64,000 bases of DNA from Bathymodiolus brooksi. Lineage: Eukaryota; Mollusca; Bivalvia; Mytilida; Modiolidae. Numbering within the stretch: position 1 is the stretch's first letter; each line of letters begins with the position of its first letter. Shown one piece after another: positions 22,920-33,377 of this stretch. Both the position numbers and the translations under genes were made by a program. Below the pieces are notes generated by a model, which saw only the letters and a list, made by a program, of their open reading frames with translations, was not told where the DNA came from and did no database searches. The stretch covers positions 52,672,203 through 52,736,202 of the forward strand of contig OY804586.1 in the NCBI GenBank assembly GCA_963680875.1, given 5' to 3'.

Positions 22920-23140
22920 ATTAAGGAGAAAGAGCAGACTGGTTGGCTTGGAATCAGGATAATGTGTCCGAGTGGGGGCGACATGTTTATCCACAGACTG
23001 TTGTTTCAGTGAGTTAGTACTATGATAATCCAGCTAAGGGTGTTGCTCTAGTACAAAGCAAACTCACCTTCATTTCATTGAAAATCAACTTGATATTTAC
23101 TGAAAATTTACTGAGTTGGCGTTAAACAACATTCACTCCT
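22920..23140 (+). mobile_element. SINE-3 copy
   Basis: ggaatcaggataatgtgtcc, gcgacatgtttatccacag, ctagtacaaagcaaactcacc, then gagttggcgttaaacaac and attcactcc. Confidence 0.8.
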
Positions 23141-23737
23141 CTTATGTTGGGACAAATAAGCATTTTAACACTCAAATAGGGGAACACACTAACCACTATA
23201 CCAAACAGGTGGTTGATTTCTGTTTGGAGAGCAGAAGATCATGATCTACACAAGAACAATAAAACCCAATATTTTATCATTGATAAAATAAAAATAATTT
23301 GTAATTATTAATCCTGGTTCATCTATCATTTGATAACACAATTAAAATGCTGCTGTGAGCAGAGAAGAAATGTAATATGATTTAAAGTGATCTATTTATT
23401 TACACAAGATATAAATGTAGACAGGAGTGTGGAAATACACAAATGTTCTGCTTGTCCACAGGCAAGTTATCTGAAACAAGTTACTTGTTGGCACAGAATC
23501 ATATTTGTCTTGTTTTCTTAAAACATTTGATACAGCAGTGTAATGGTGAATATATCTTGCAAGGATTGCCTCTAGATCCTAGATCAGTGACAGGAGTCTG
23601 CACTGTTAATCCAGCTTGCTTCGTATGATCTATTGCAACATCATTCATAAAGTTTAATAAAGTTAACACAAACTTCCCTGTCTAAATACTGCTGCCCAAA
23701 CGAAGACCATTTTTAATTTGAATTTCAGATAGGAGTG
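23141..23737. other. RecQ element interior, 3' side of the minus-strand gene
   Basis: A 61-residue forward frame at 23443-23628 has no recognisable features. The region could hold further exons of the minus-strand gene, but none is demonstrable. Confidence 0.4.
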
Positions 23738-24511
23738 TTAAGTGACAGAATAAGCTGTGTTGAAAAGCTTCTCATATCGCCGAAGTTCATTTTGATTAAA
23801 TTTGGCAATGGCTTTGTCCACCAAACCAGTCATGTGTTTAGTTTTAATAGTGTCCTTCATGACATGAGACAAACAGCATACTTTGGCAATGGCTTTGTCC
23901 ACCAAACCAGTCATGTGTTTAGTTTTAATAGTGTCCTTCATGACATGAGACAAACAGCATAATTTGGCAATGGCTTTGTCCACCAAACCAGTCATGTGTT
24001 TAGTTTTAATAGTGTCCTTCATGACATGAGGCAAACAGCATAATTTGGCAATGGCTTTGTCCACCAAACCAGTCATGTGTTTAGTTTTAATAGTGTCCTT
24101 CATGACATGAGACAAACAGCATAATTTGGCAATGGCTTTGTCCACCAAACCAGTCATGTGTTTAGTTTTAATAGTGTCCTTCATGACATGAGACAAACAG
24201 CATACTTTGGAGATGACTGGCGGTGGGAGAAATTGCTGTCCACGATTTTGACAATAATCATTCACGATATTTCTTGCAGATATGGTAATATGAGCCATTA
24301 TCAGCATCCATCAGTAACCATAGGAAATCGGCTACCTACTTGAAAAGTCCGTTGGGTTTTTGTTTTCTCTCACATTATACATCATTTTCCGCTAGAGATT
24401 TGCGTCAGTTAACTTCGGGTGTTATTTCTGTTTCTATGAAGGAAAGGCCACATATTACACAAATATCGTTTCTTATATACTTCTTTTTTGGCGCATCATT
24501 CGGAGTCCATC
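23738..24511 (-). pseudogene. Zinc-finger-like gene with 27-residue repeats
   Basis: From a possible ATG at 24511 the minus strand gives, after an early frameshift, KKKYIRNDICVICGLSFIET, a stop, then MDADNGSYYHICKKYRE. The spacing C-x2-C ... H-x-C-x2-Y looks like a zinc-binding domain whose last cysteine has become tyrosine. A second frame from 24307 stays open to 23738 (189 codons): an N-terminal part ending QFLPPPVISK, then five near-identical 27-residue repeats built on CCLSHVMKDTIKTK and GLVDKAIAK, then FNQNELRRYEKLF. Starting close to the right terminal repeat and facing the helicase, it is likely the element's own second gene, perhaps DNA-binding. I cannot name its family, and the splice structure is uncertain. 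Confidence 0.5.
23801..24205. repeat. 81-bp tandem repeat, 5 units
   Basis: Units at 23801, 23882, 23963, 24044 and 24125, each starting tttggcaatggctttgtcc and ending near acaaacagcat. They differ at one or two bases only (for example gaggcaaac in the third), so the amplification is much younger than the decay of the surrounding gene. The period preserves the reading frame. Confidence 0.97.
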
Positions 24512-24617
24512 GGGTGCGTTCAAAATGCAATGTGCTTGTCTAACACGAATAACACTGCGCCCTCTATCGGCAAGTTATCTTCATGAGATTGTAGATAAAT
24601 CGTTGATTGGTCAGTTT

Positions 24618-24685
24618 TAATGTATTCATGCTGACCCCTGACGCGACCCTTAGCGGAGTATTGTTAGATCTACTACATGAGCGAC
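24618..24685 (-). repeat. Right terminal inverted repeat
   Basis: On the minus strand: gtcgctcatgtagtagatct ... gggtcgcgtcaggggtca ... acatta. An A9 run lies just outside it (24686-24694). Confidence 0.85.
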
Positions 24686-24863
24686 AAAAAAAAACAAGAT
24701 AGAAAATAGGGAACAAGTGTGTAGATCTAATTTTAATTAGATTGGCAATGGTTTGTGCATAGTACGCATTACTGAATAATACGCACACATATGGTCTTTT
24801 CAATAATTGGTTGCGATAACGTTGGTCATTGCTTACGGTAAGTTAGTGGCTTTTTGGAGGGGC

Positions 24864-24960
24864 CCATGTTGCTCATCTTTTTATTTTTCTGTGTTGTGTT
24901 TTTTTATTTGTTTGTCTTTGTTTTGTGTCTAATATTTCCTGTGTCTCTAGAATATCCATT
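24864..24960 (-). repeat. REP-D fragment
   Basis: Matches the minus strand of the late REP-D module (catgttgctcatctttttat, tctgtgttgtgttttttta). It ends at tgtctctagaatatccattc. Confidence 0.5.
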
Positions 24961-25021
24961 CACGAATGGCAATGCAATTCTCTCTATCGTTTCCTTACGA
25001 CAGGCACGTGGTTGGTCAGAT

Positions 25022-25183
25022 GCTTGCGGCAGGTCACTGGCTTGTGGCAGGTTAATGGATTGCGACAGGACAGTTGTTTGTTGCAGATCGGTGGTTTGTG
25101 GAAGGTTTATGGCTTGCGACAGGTCAATAACTTGTGGCAGGTCAGTGTCTTGTGGCTGGTCATTGGCTTGGGACATGGTAGTG
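25022..25183. repeat. 18-bp minisatellite, 9 units, SINE-1-derived
   Basis: Nine 18-base units of the form gcttgyggcaggtcastg. The consensus is the SINE-1 internal motif acttgcggcaggtcggtgg, so a SINE piece was probably amplified. Units are diverged from one another. The 90-141-residue frames here are repeat shadows. Confidence 0.88.
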
Positions 25184-25365
25184 GCTTTCTTTGCGGATAT
25201 TCCAGATTATCCCACTAATGAAACTGGTAGCATTGCTATGAGTTACATTTCTGCTAAAAGTTCCATTATGCACCCATAAAGCAAAGGACAGTGTTTCAAA
25301 AGAAAGGAACAGACATAAATAATCTACTCCTTCTGTACATACAAACGTTGACCTGATCAAGTACA

Positions 25366-26390
25366 CTGAAGTGACTTCGTTAGGTCTGATACATTACTGC
25401 AATTACTATCTCCCACCTATAATTTCTGTTCATCTAACAGACTAATGATGATAGAGTCACACCTGCAAGTAGTATATTAGCACATAATGATTTCATAGAT
25501 CATTACGCGTATTGTTTTTTTTATGTCTATAGGATCGTTGTAAAACATAATGTTATGTGGCGTTATGTACTATATGCATTATCTTAACTTGTAGATACAA
25601 TAAGCCGCCTCTTGTAAAATCACTCCAAACAAAAAAAGGACACCCCTCTTATAAGGCTAGATATGATGGGTTCGAATAATATGCATATACAGGTGAATCT
25701 CGCTATGTCCAACTCGGTTATCTCGAAATGTCGGCTTTCTCGAATTTTTGTTCAAGTCCCGAACAAATCCCAGTGCATTTCAACTGATTTTACTCCTTTT
25801 TGTCATTGCTGAAGGCATGGTCTAATAAGAAGGGGCTACTGTATTTTTAATTCTTCCTTTATTTCATGAGCATTACATACAGCCAAAGGCTACTAGTATT
25901 TGCTATGCGTTAACAACATACTTCTACCGTTGACATTATCAATTACATTGAACAGTGACATCGTAGGACTGATATATTACTGCAATTATTATCTCCAACC
26001 TACAAGTTATGTTTATCTAACAGACTAATGATGATATAGTATACACCTGCAAGTAGTATATTATGCACATAATGATTTCACAGATCAGTACCCGTCATAT
26101 TTTGTTTCTTTTTATGTCTAGAGGATCGTTGTAAAACATTGTAAACATAATGTAGTGTGGCGTTATGCACTATATCCATTACTCCATTATCTTAACTTGT
26201 AGATACAATGAACCCCCTCTTGTAAGGACACTCTCACCAAAGGGCACCCCTCTTATTAAGACAGATTTCAGATGCATGCAAATAGTAAGATAATGAACTA
26301 CTACTAAGTTGTTCTTCTCAAGGAAGACCAACCCTCATATAAAGCCACTTTTCATTGCAGAAGGTGTGACCAAATAAAAGGGGGCTACTA
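25366..26390. repeat. ~0.6-kb tandem segmental duplication
   Basis: 25366-25845 and 25961-26390 are collinear: atattactgcaatta, ctaacagactaatgatgata, cacctgcaagtagtatatta, aggatcgttgtaaaacat, tatcttaacttgtagatac, and ggggctact near the ends. Small indels separate the copies. Confidence 0.85.
25690..25760 (+). repeat. pogo-like terminal sequence
   Basis: Begins after TA with caggtgaatctcgctatgtc, then aactcggttatctcgaa. Termini of this style are usual for Tc1/mariner elements of the pogo group; the matching right end was not found. Confidence 0.4.
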
Positions 26391-26397
26391 GTCACAG

Positions 26398-26465
26398 GGG
26401 GTGAACTCAAGTGCTCCGGAAGAGTAAGCAGTTCCTGCTCTACATGTGGCATCCATTGTCTTACT
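26398..26465 (+). repeat. REP-C middle fragment
   Basis: gggtgaactcaagtgctccgg, then gtaagcagttcctgctc. Confidence 0.75.
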
Positions 26466-27415
26466 CTTGCAAAGCAAGTTTGAATTGGAACTCGCAGTTG
26501 TATTGATGATAGGCATTTAATACATGGACAGATGTAAATATATTACGACCTTATGATCACGATCGAATTCCATTAGATGTTGACGATTATACGAGATAAA
26601 AAAACCAACTGTAACCAGTATGAGATCTCGTTTATTTGCCGTCACTCTCGAAATCACATAAACTCGATATGTTGATATTTTCCTAAAATCATCTAAAAAA
26701 TAACCACATTCAAAAACAAATGAAGTCGCTATTTGTGGGTAGATGTAAATCCAAATGCCATATGACGGCTTCTCGTATATTTATTTAAACCCGGAAGTTT
26801 ATTAACATGCTGTTTTGCTACAAATGCCTATTTAAAATAATAGGAAATATTTTTATTTCATTCTACTCTAAGGAATTTCAATGGTACTTCGGATTAGCAT
26901 ATACCAACGTAGCGCAATATTTCTATGGATGCCTATCACATATACGATAATTGAGCTGATGCATGTCCCGATTCGTTGAATGTCGTTTTCGATATTAACA
27001 TGTGTAAAGTTTTATGATGGTATATTTTGCATAGTGGTCATCATGAATTGGTCGACCATACGGGAATTGTCATTTGTCAACGGCTTCCAAACATGTTCCC
27101 GATTTAACTGTTGCCAATTGTGTTAGTTTGTATTGAAAACGTAGACCTCTACTATTTAATGCAAGATTTCAGTGAAATAATATGAAAGGGGTTGTCATTG
27201 GTGGGATTGTTGACCATTATTGTGGAAACTTTCTTTTCATAATGAAATAACAGATGCGGGAAAGCTTACCCCTTTGCATCATCTGGATATTCATTTCCGA
27301 GGGAGCTCGGATTATCCAATCTTGTGTTATTTCTTTGAAGTGTATATTTCAATGAAATTTTTGTCTACCCGAATTCTGTTTTTTTTCTTTACCTATCCTA
27401 ATAATTGCTATGAAT
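26466..27415. other. Non-coding stretch
   Basis: No gene, RNA or clear repeat on either strand. Confidence 0.45.
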
Positions 27416-27417
27416 AA

Positions 27418-28146
27418 ATAAAATGAAAAACAAATACTATCATTATTTCTGAACAGTTCAATCATTGACTCGAAATATCGTAGAACAGAGTTGAAATCGA
27501 CACCAGTTAACATTTCTTAATAACAGCCCTCTTTCCTAGTTTGGTACAGGCACTTCAAGGAACAAAGTGGCTGGGTTTAGCTAGATTTATTGGGTTCCAT
27601 GTTTTAATGACATGTTTCCATCATGCATGTTATCAGAAATATAAAAGAACGTTGGTTTTCGTCAACAATAAATCTGGCCAACACAAAATAACTGAAACAT
27701 TTTTTTTTTAAAGTTGCGATAAAACCCATAATGCCAATCTCTGTTTATTAATATTTTTGCCGCCATTTTAAATTTAGAGATGTGAAATAAGAACCATGTT
27801 TCTATTAAAATACATCAATATACATTTTCAGAAATCATATTCCAAAATAAATTAAATACTTTTAGTTTCAATTTCTTTTAATCGTCTTCTTAGGAAAAGT
27901 GAGAAGCTTGATGAAATGAAAATGAAGATAAAATTAGTCTTAATCATCAATATTCAGGCTAATCATAAAATATTTTAATATCCATTTTCAAAATAAAAGT
28001 TTCAAGCCGTTTAATATTACTGTCTATATTCTCAATATTATTATTGTTATTGTAATTTTCTCTATGACGTTATTTATTTTATTATTTTTAGGAGCAATCT
28101 GACATCACACAAACAAACAACATCGTCGGCCAACTTTGAACATGAT
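27418..28146 (-). repeat. REP-J + REP-F composite
   Basis: The right part (27620-28146) is the reverse complement of 55571-56090, down to the ends atcatgttcaaagttggcc. The left part (27418-27583) is REP-F (agtttggtacaggcacttc). The same two modules stay joined in the other copy, so they form one element of about 700 bp. Confidence 0.75.
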
Positions 28147-28150
28147 ATTT

Positions 28151-28295
28151 ATAGATTAATGCATGGCCTTTTTCATATTTCCCTTGTTTTCAGCACAATT
28201 CCTTGATATCGGCCCCGAGGGCTTTAGCCCGAAGGACGATATCAGTCGAGGGCTGATGACAAGGGCAATATGAAAAAGGCCATGTATTAATCTAT
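28151..28295. repeat. Foldback palindrome P2a
   Basis: Outer arms atagattaatgcatggcctt / aaggccatgtattaatctat; inner arms around a gagggctttagcccg centre. Abuts the end of REP-J. Confidence 0.9.
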
Positions 28296-28393
28296 TTATC
28301 ACATATTTTGCCAGGGCATAAAACATGCTATTGCCCTCGTAAAATGCTATTGCCCCGGCAAATTCGGCGTTATTTCAATAAAATATGTGATAA
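28296..28393. repeat. Foldback palindrome P2b
   Basis: Ends ttatcacatattttg / aaaatatgtgataa with internal gccagggca / tgccccggca pairs. It directly follows P2a. Confidence 0.85.
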
Positions 28394-28585
28394 TCTATGT
28401 TATTAATCAGAATGCAACTATCCAGTTTTACACATGTACAAAAACACATTTGTTTGTGTTATAAACGTAACTATTACTAAAAGTTAAAATATTAATTTAG
28501 ATATCAAAGGCATGCAATATCAGGCGTAAGTGGTAGTATTTTTCGTGACGCTGTAGTTGTCATACGAAGGCCTTAATACGCTATA

Positions 28586-28680
28586 GGTGTACTCGATACA
28601 ACGTTATGTGATACAGTTTGTGAGTGAATTGCGGCAGGTCGGTGGTTTTCTTCGGGTACTCCGGTTTCGTCCACCAATTA
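28586..28680 (+). mobile_element. SINE-1 internal fragment
   Basis: gtactcgatacaacgttatg, gcggcaggtcggtggttttc, tccggtttcgtccaccaat; neither head nor tail. Confidence 0.8.
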
Positions 28681-28781
28681 CACGTATGACAACCTTTGCG
28701 TCGCGAAGAATATTATACATATTTTGTATAAAGTTCAAGATTATAATGCAGGGTTCTTTACAACTACGATTCTTACCCGGT

Positions 28782-29015
28782 TATGTGAAGATCGGCCTTT
28801 TGCTAACCTGATGAAATCTTTTCCATGACCTAATACCATTTACTAATAGCAGATGCTTTGATCCAAGTAGCAAGCTGAACCCTGTCATTTGTTTTTAATA
28901 TTAAAATGTCTGTATTAAGCCACGAAATTAATGTGAGGATCGACCTTTTGCTAACTGCATGACCTCATCATTTTACTGATAGAAGATGATTTGACCCAAG
29001 TAACAATCTTAACTC
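28782..29015. repeat. Tandem pair, ~148-bp period
   Basis: tgtgaagatcggccttttgc / tgtgaggatcgaccttttgc, then atttactaatagcagatg / ttttactgatagaagatg and atccaagtagcaa / acccaagtaacaa. Confidence 0.75.
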
Positions 29016-29165
29016 AGCCACCTTTTTTTTTATTGAGGTGCCTGTATTTAGCCACGAAAGTAAGCTGCTATTTATATTTGCGTTAGGGTATCGAATTATG
29101 ATCTGTGTTTACGATTTTCCTAATATAATCTTAAACTTTCTGACGGTGTGGTATTATTTGTTAAA
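29009..29165 (+). repeat. REP-F copy
   Basis: cttaactcagccaccttttt, tgaggtgcctgtatttagcc, tctgacggtgtggtatt. Confidence 0.7.
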
Positions 29166-29572
29166 ATTGCCATTAACCACCAATTAATCAATCAATGCTA
29201 TTACTTTTTTATTTTATTTGTGGTCGTCATTAAATGTAAAATGCACCCAATATGAATGTACTATTGCATTTTGAAGCATTAAATATGACTTTCACATATA
29301 GCCATTATGCAATACCTTTTAGTAAGACGTCACATTAATTGTATGCTTCTTTTACAGCAACACTGAATATGCCAATTAAATCAAACATTCAAACATTTTT
29401 TGCGAGAATTTTTATTGGCCATTTTGAAATTTTAATGTTTAGAATTTCCCAATCTGGATATCATAACCCCAGTATATTGTACATTTTAAATTAAACAGCG
29501 GCCATTATAAACCGTCCATTAAGATATGCTAATTGTTCTATTTGACAGATAAAATGTTCGTGAATATAATAT
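29166..29572. other. Non-coding stretch
   Basis: Nothing recognised. Confidence 0.4.
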
Positions 29573-29712
29573 ATGTTATAAGCTCCCTAGTGACCGTCTA
29601 TCGTTATTTAGACGGTCAGTAAATCGTTGAAGGGTGAGCGCTCCAGCGCGAACCCTTCAACTATTTACTTACCGTCTAAATAACAATAGTCGGTCACGGG
29701 AGCTTATAACAT
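29573..29712. repeat. Foldback palindrome P3
   Basis: Arms atgttataagctccctagtg / acgggagcttataacat and gaccgtctatcgttattta / taaataacaatagtcggtc; a nested ggtgagcgct-agcgcgaacc centre. Confidence 0.92.
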
Positions 29713-30667
29713 CTTTGTACGATGTTGCTGATCTATAGCTTGAAACAGTAACTAAGTTTTTTCTACGAACTATGTTTGACGGACTTTCTTGGAAGTTCTC
29801 AGGCTAAAGACGTAATGGTCAATACACAAAATTAAGCATCGCCCACTGACCTTCTGTAATTTTCCGTCTGCATCGTTTCGTAACTGCACGTAGATATTTT
29901 TTACTGTGTTATTCTAAATCAAAATACACACACATATATATAGTGTTATTCCGTGACCATTGTGTATAAGAAGAACTGACTCGGGATTTGTTAACCGTAC
30001 ATTCTTTTAAATAGTTTATTAGAGCGTTAATTTCTTTCTTTTTTATTGTGTCTCAAGAAGAGATTTTTTACTGTGTTATTTTAGAAGAAAATATAAATCA
30101 TCATTTTTCTTGCAGTTGTGTTTAATTATGCTAAATCAAAATACACACACATATATATAGTGAGCCTAGTCAAGTACACTTGGCATACGTCGTGTCTCAG
30201 TTATCGAATGACAGCGTCAATGTTAAATTATACAACAATAAATTATACAATACTGCAGTCACCTTCACGACTTATAACTATCGTTATTTTTAGGAATGGA
30301 ATATTCCACTGACCAGTAAAGTGTATTAATCTTATTACCGGTATCGAGATTCCCATATATGGCTCTGCCTTCTTCCGTTATTTTTAGGAATGATTTTATC
30401 CAATCATAGGTCGTCAAAAAAATGCAACATCGTACAATGACATTTATATAATGGTTTAATTTTAAAATTACATTGTACTCTTAAAATAGTAAAAGGCCTA
30501 CTAAAAAAATGAAGCACTTAAAATCCCACAACCTCTACACACATATACACATGCATGGTCGCTCTCGTTCCTGTATTCGTACAGACAAGTGACGAGTTAT
30601 TCTAGTTTTACTGATAATGGCGTAGAGTTTAAATTAGACAAACGTGCCGATTTGTTTTTTTTTATTG
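29713..30667. other. Non-coding; contains a direct repeat
   Basis: The sequence aaatcaaaatacacacacat plus atatatagtg occurs at about 29916 and 30133, with ttttttactgtgttatt preceding it at 29897 and 30064: a local duplication of about 170-220 bp. No gene. Confidence 0.55.
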
Positions 30668-30830
30668 CTAGTTCACTGCAACAACAGTCGGCAGATAGAT
30701 ATCTCTCTACTCTTTCATATTATTCTGACTATGAGGCAAACTGCCTTTACCTTTGTTCTCTATAGCTGCGTCCTTAGCGTAGAACCAGCAAATACAACTT
30801 TTAAAGCTTTAACTTCATCGGACCGTTCAT
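30668..30830 (-). mobile_element. SINE-3 fragment, weak
   Basis: tagttcactgcaacaacagtcg, cagatagatatctctct and gctgcgtccttagcgtag parallel the clear copy at 56450-56560. Confidence 0.45.
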
Positions 30831-30929
30831 CGAACCAAAGATCTACCACACTAAAAATTTCATAACCGTGGCATTTACTTAGGATGAAGGGTGGACTTTT
30901 CAGTGCCTAGAAGTAAAATAAACGATAGT

Positions 30930-31690
30930 GAAAAACGAAGAGGCCAACAAGTATAAGTATCAACAATCCAGAGACACGGGGAACATCGGGTACAAATATG
31001 AACAATCCAGAGACACGGGCAACATCGGGTACAAGTATGAACAATCCAGAGACACGGGGAACATCGGGTACAAATATGAACAATCCAGAGACACGGGCAA
31101 CATCGGGTACATGTATGAACAATCCAGAGACACGGGCAACATCGGGTACAAGTATAAACAATTCAGAGATACGGGCAACATCGGATACAAGAATGAGCAA
31201 TCCAGAGACACGGGCAACATCGAGTACAAGTATAAACAATCCAGACACGGGCAACATCGGGTACAAATATGGACAATCCAGAGACACGGCACCAGCGGGT
31301 ACAAGTATAAACAATTCAGAGATACGGGCAACATCGGGTACAGGTATAAACAATTCAGAGATACGGGCAACATCGGGTACAAGAATGAACAATCCAGAGA
31401 CACGGGCAACATCGGGTACAAGTATAAACAATCCAGACACGGGCAACATCGGGTACAAATATGGACAATCCAGAGACACGGGCACCAGCGGGTACAAATA
31501 TAAACAATCCAGACACGGGCAACATCGGGTACAAATATGGACAATCCAGAGACACGGGCAACATCGGGTACAAGACACATAACAAAGACATACAAAACAC
31601 AACTCAGAAAACTAAAATAAGATGAGCAACACGGTCCCCACTTAACAAAAAAAAAGAAAACTGGGGTGAACGAATGTGCTCTCGAAGGTT
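30930..31690 (+). repeat. REP-D copy hosting a 39-bp minisatellite
   Basis: To the right of the array the sequence returns to REP-D (acacaactcagaaaactaaa, gagcaacacggtccccac, ctggggtgaacgaatgtgct). Confidence 0.75.
30962..31576. repeat. 39-bp minisatellite, ~16 units
   Basis: The unit aacaatccagagacacgggc + aacatcgggtacaagtatg equals the REP-D segment caatccagagaaactggcaac... Most units are 39 bp; a few lack two or three bases (ccagacacggg), which shifts the frame and ends the otherwise open frames on both strands. A cluster of variant units (aattcagagatacggg; aagaatgaacaatcc) recurs at 31155-31260 and 31310-31440, which suggests block duplication. Confidence 0.95.
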
Positions 31691-31796
31691 AACAAAATAG
31701 TTTGATCTTTTTTCATTCTGTCAAATAGGTGTCCGTGACATACTGTAGGTCCATGTGTGCAATATATGATGACTATATAATACGTTAGATAGTGTA

Positions 31797-31930
31797 GTAA
31801 TATAGGGTTATTGGATGAATATTGGTGAATATTGTCCCGAGCAGTATATCATATTGCACGAGCTTGGGAGTGCATTATGATATATTGCGAGAGAAAATAT
31901 TCACCAATATTCATGCAATAACCCTTTTAT
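31797..31930. repeat. Foldback palindrome P4
   Basis: Arms gggttattggatgaatattg / atattcatgcaataaccc with an inner tatatcatattgcac / gtgcattatgatata pair. Confidence 0.9.
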
Positions 31931-32239
31931 TATATAATAATAAATGTGTTATGCCTAAAGCATCTTTTATATAAATATTGTGTATCTTATTATATTTAAG
32001 TGGAATATTAAACTACTTCAAATATTCATATTTGAACTAGTGCAACATACATTTTATTCTTAGCGTGCAAATACAAGGATATATTGCACGATCATTTTCC
32101 ATTGAAATTAATAGGAAAATATTTATTACTATATAATAATAAGTTTTCTATAGTTCAAAGACGCTTCTTTCTTATCCCTAAAAATTACATCTTTATTTGA
32201 TACTTCCAAATACAAATTATGTCGCAATATAATCTTTTG

Positions 32240-32316
32240 ACTAGGAGCGTACTTGATGAATGTTATACAAGAAACATAGTTTGTGCACTAAATTAGATAT
32301 CTACGTTTTTATTACT
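32240..32316 (-). repeat. REP-B fragment
   Basis: gactaggagcgtacttgatg ... tttgtgcactaaattagatatc ... tacgtttttatta. Confidence 0.7.
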
Positions 32317-32415
32317 ATCACTGGGTCGATACCTCTTCTGGTGGATTTTTAGTCCCCGGGGGTATCATTGGCCCAGTAGTCAGTGTGTCTTCGCTGACAT
32401 GATTTATTACATACA

Positions 32416-32637
32416 GGGGCCGACATGGTCGTGATCATATGGTAGTTGAATGTGTATGCAGTGCCTACCACCACTAAAGTTGTGAGTTCGAACCCCGTTC
32501 ATGACTAGGTGTACTCGATACAACATTATGTGATAAAGTGTGTCAGTAACTTGCGGTAGGTCGGTAGTTTTCGCAGGGTACTCCAGTAACTGAAATATTG
32601 TTGAAAGTGGCTTTAAACACCATAAACCACCTTCAAC
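32416..32637 (+). mobile_element. SINE-1, near full length, internal deletion
   Basis: Head catggtcgtgatcatatggt, B box gagttcgaaccccg (near 32484), gcggtaggtcggtagtttt. The ccaccaataaaactgaccg block is deleted, then comes the tail gaaatattgttgaaagtgg and ttaaacaccataa. Confidence 0.88.
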
Positions 32638-32711
32638 CATCGCTAACAGTTACTAACTAAAGTAATTATTATTAAAACTAAGACACTCCTCCCTCAGGTA
32701 TAGACGACCGT

Positions 32712-32798
32712 GGTCCATTTTGATTATTTTCTTTAGATCCTTTGGTTTCCTTGCTCCAAGAAACTTTTAAGTTGTTTGTCTTTCCAATGATTCGTTGT
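32712..32798 (-). repeat. REP-B fragment
   Basis: gtccattttgattattttc, tcctttggtttccttgctcc: the gggagcaagaaaaccaaagg segment in reverse. Confidence 0.65.
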
Positions 32799-32802
32799 TT
32801 AA

Positions 32803-32853
32803 CGGCAAATTGGCATTTCTGTAATCTATCATGGCGAGAACAAGTTACAAGTT
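32803..32853 (-). mobile_element. SINE-3 tail fragment
   Basis: cgttgtttaacggcaaattg, then atcatggcgagaacaagtta. Confidence 0.7.
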
Positions 32854-32904
32854 GTTTGTAGGAGGGTTCATGTCTTATCTACGTTATTTGTGTTTGTTTG
32901 CATG

Positions 32905-32995
32905 TATTTTTGTTTTGCTTAGCTTCGTATTCTGTACTCTTTGTTGCCAGTTTCTCTGGATTAATCATCTTGATTGCTCCTTCGGTATTCTCTAA
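32905..32995 (-). repeat. REP-D 5' fragment
   Basis: The minus strand reads ttagagaataccgaaggagc, then ccagagaaactggcaaca and gtacagaatacgaagct. Confidence 0.75.
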
Positions 32996-33029
32996 AGTAT
33001 ATTTACATTCAATGATATGATGATGATGT

Positions 33030-33205
33030 CCATTTTGACAAACATGCTTAGTTGGATTTGTATAGTACTAACTATCTGAAACAAAAGTCTGTGGGTAGAC
33101 ATGTCGCTCCATTCGGACACATTAGCTAACCAGTCTTTGATCTTGCCTCTTAATGCTGCGTACTTAGCGGCGAAGCATCAAATACCAATTGTATAATACT
33201 GTCTT
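33030..33205 (-). mobile_element. SINE-3 copy, 3' end missing
   Basis: catgcttagttggatttgtat, gtagacatgtcgctccattcg, ctgcgtacttagcggcgaag. Confidence 0.75.
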
Positions 33206-33377
33206 TATATCTTTCTATAAAGTGTATCTTTGAATTTAGAATTTATAGGCAGATAAAAACCTAAATCACAATTTATTATTGCTAATAAATCTATACACAC
33301 ATTTTTGGTAAAGAAACCGTTTTACGTCATGTCAAAATTTGTTTGACTACAGCATATTGTCATCACAAGCAAGGTAT

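Larger units (their letters stand above)
19684..24695. mobile_element. ~5.0-kb TIR-bounded element with RecQ helicase
   Basis: Two near-identical inverted copies of a 68-bp sequence bound the segment (19691-19758 and 24618-24685). Inside, a RecQ-type helicase gene reads rightward from the left end and a zinc-finger-like gene reads leftward from the right end, so the two converge. Both are broken by stops and frameshifts. A REP-C copy (22033-22500) and a SINE-3 (22920-23140) sit in the middle and are later insertions. I could not find a clear target-site duplication: the sequence beyond the repeats (attgttt at left, aaacaag at right) may belong to the termini. The alternative is two unrelated solo copies of a short repeat in opposite orientation; the gene orientation relative to the ends argues for one element. 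I cannot assign a transposon superfamily from memory. Confidence 0.65.

Noticed and set aside
24854..25279. 141-codon forward frame with a hydrophobic start
   Set aside because: Built from reverse REP-D sequence and the 18-bp array.
30907..31602. Frames of 190-230 codons over the 39-bp array
   Set aside because: Open on both strands and in several frames, broken by short units; explained by the repeat.
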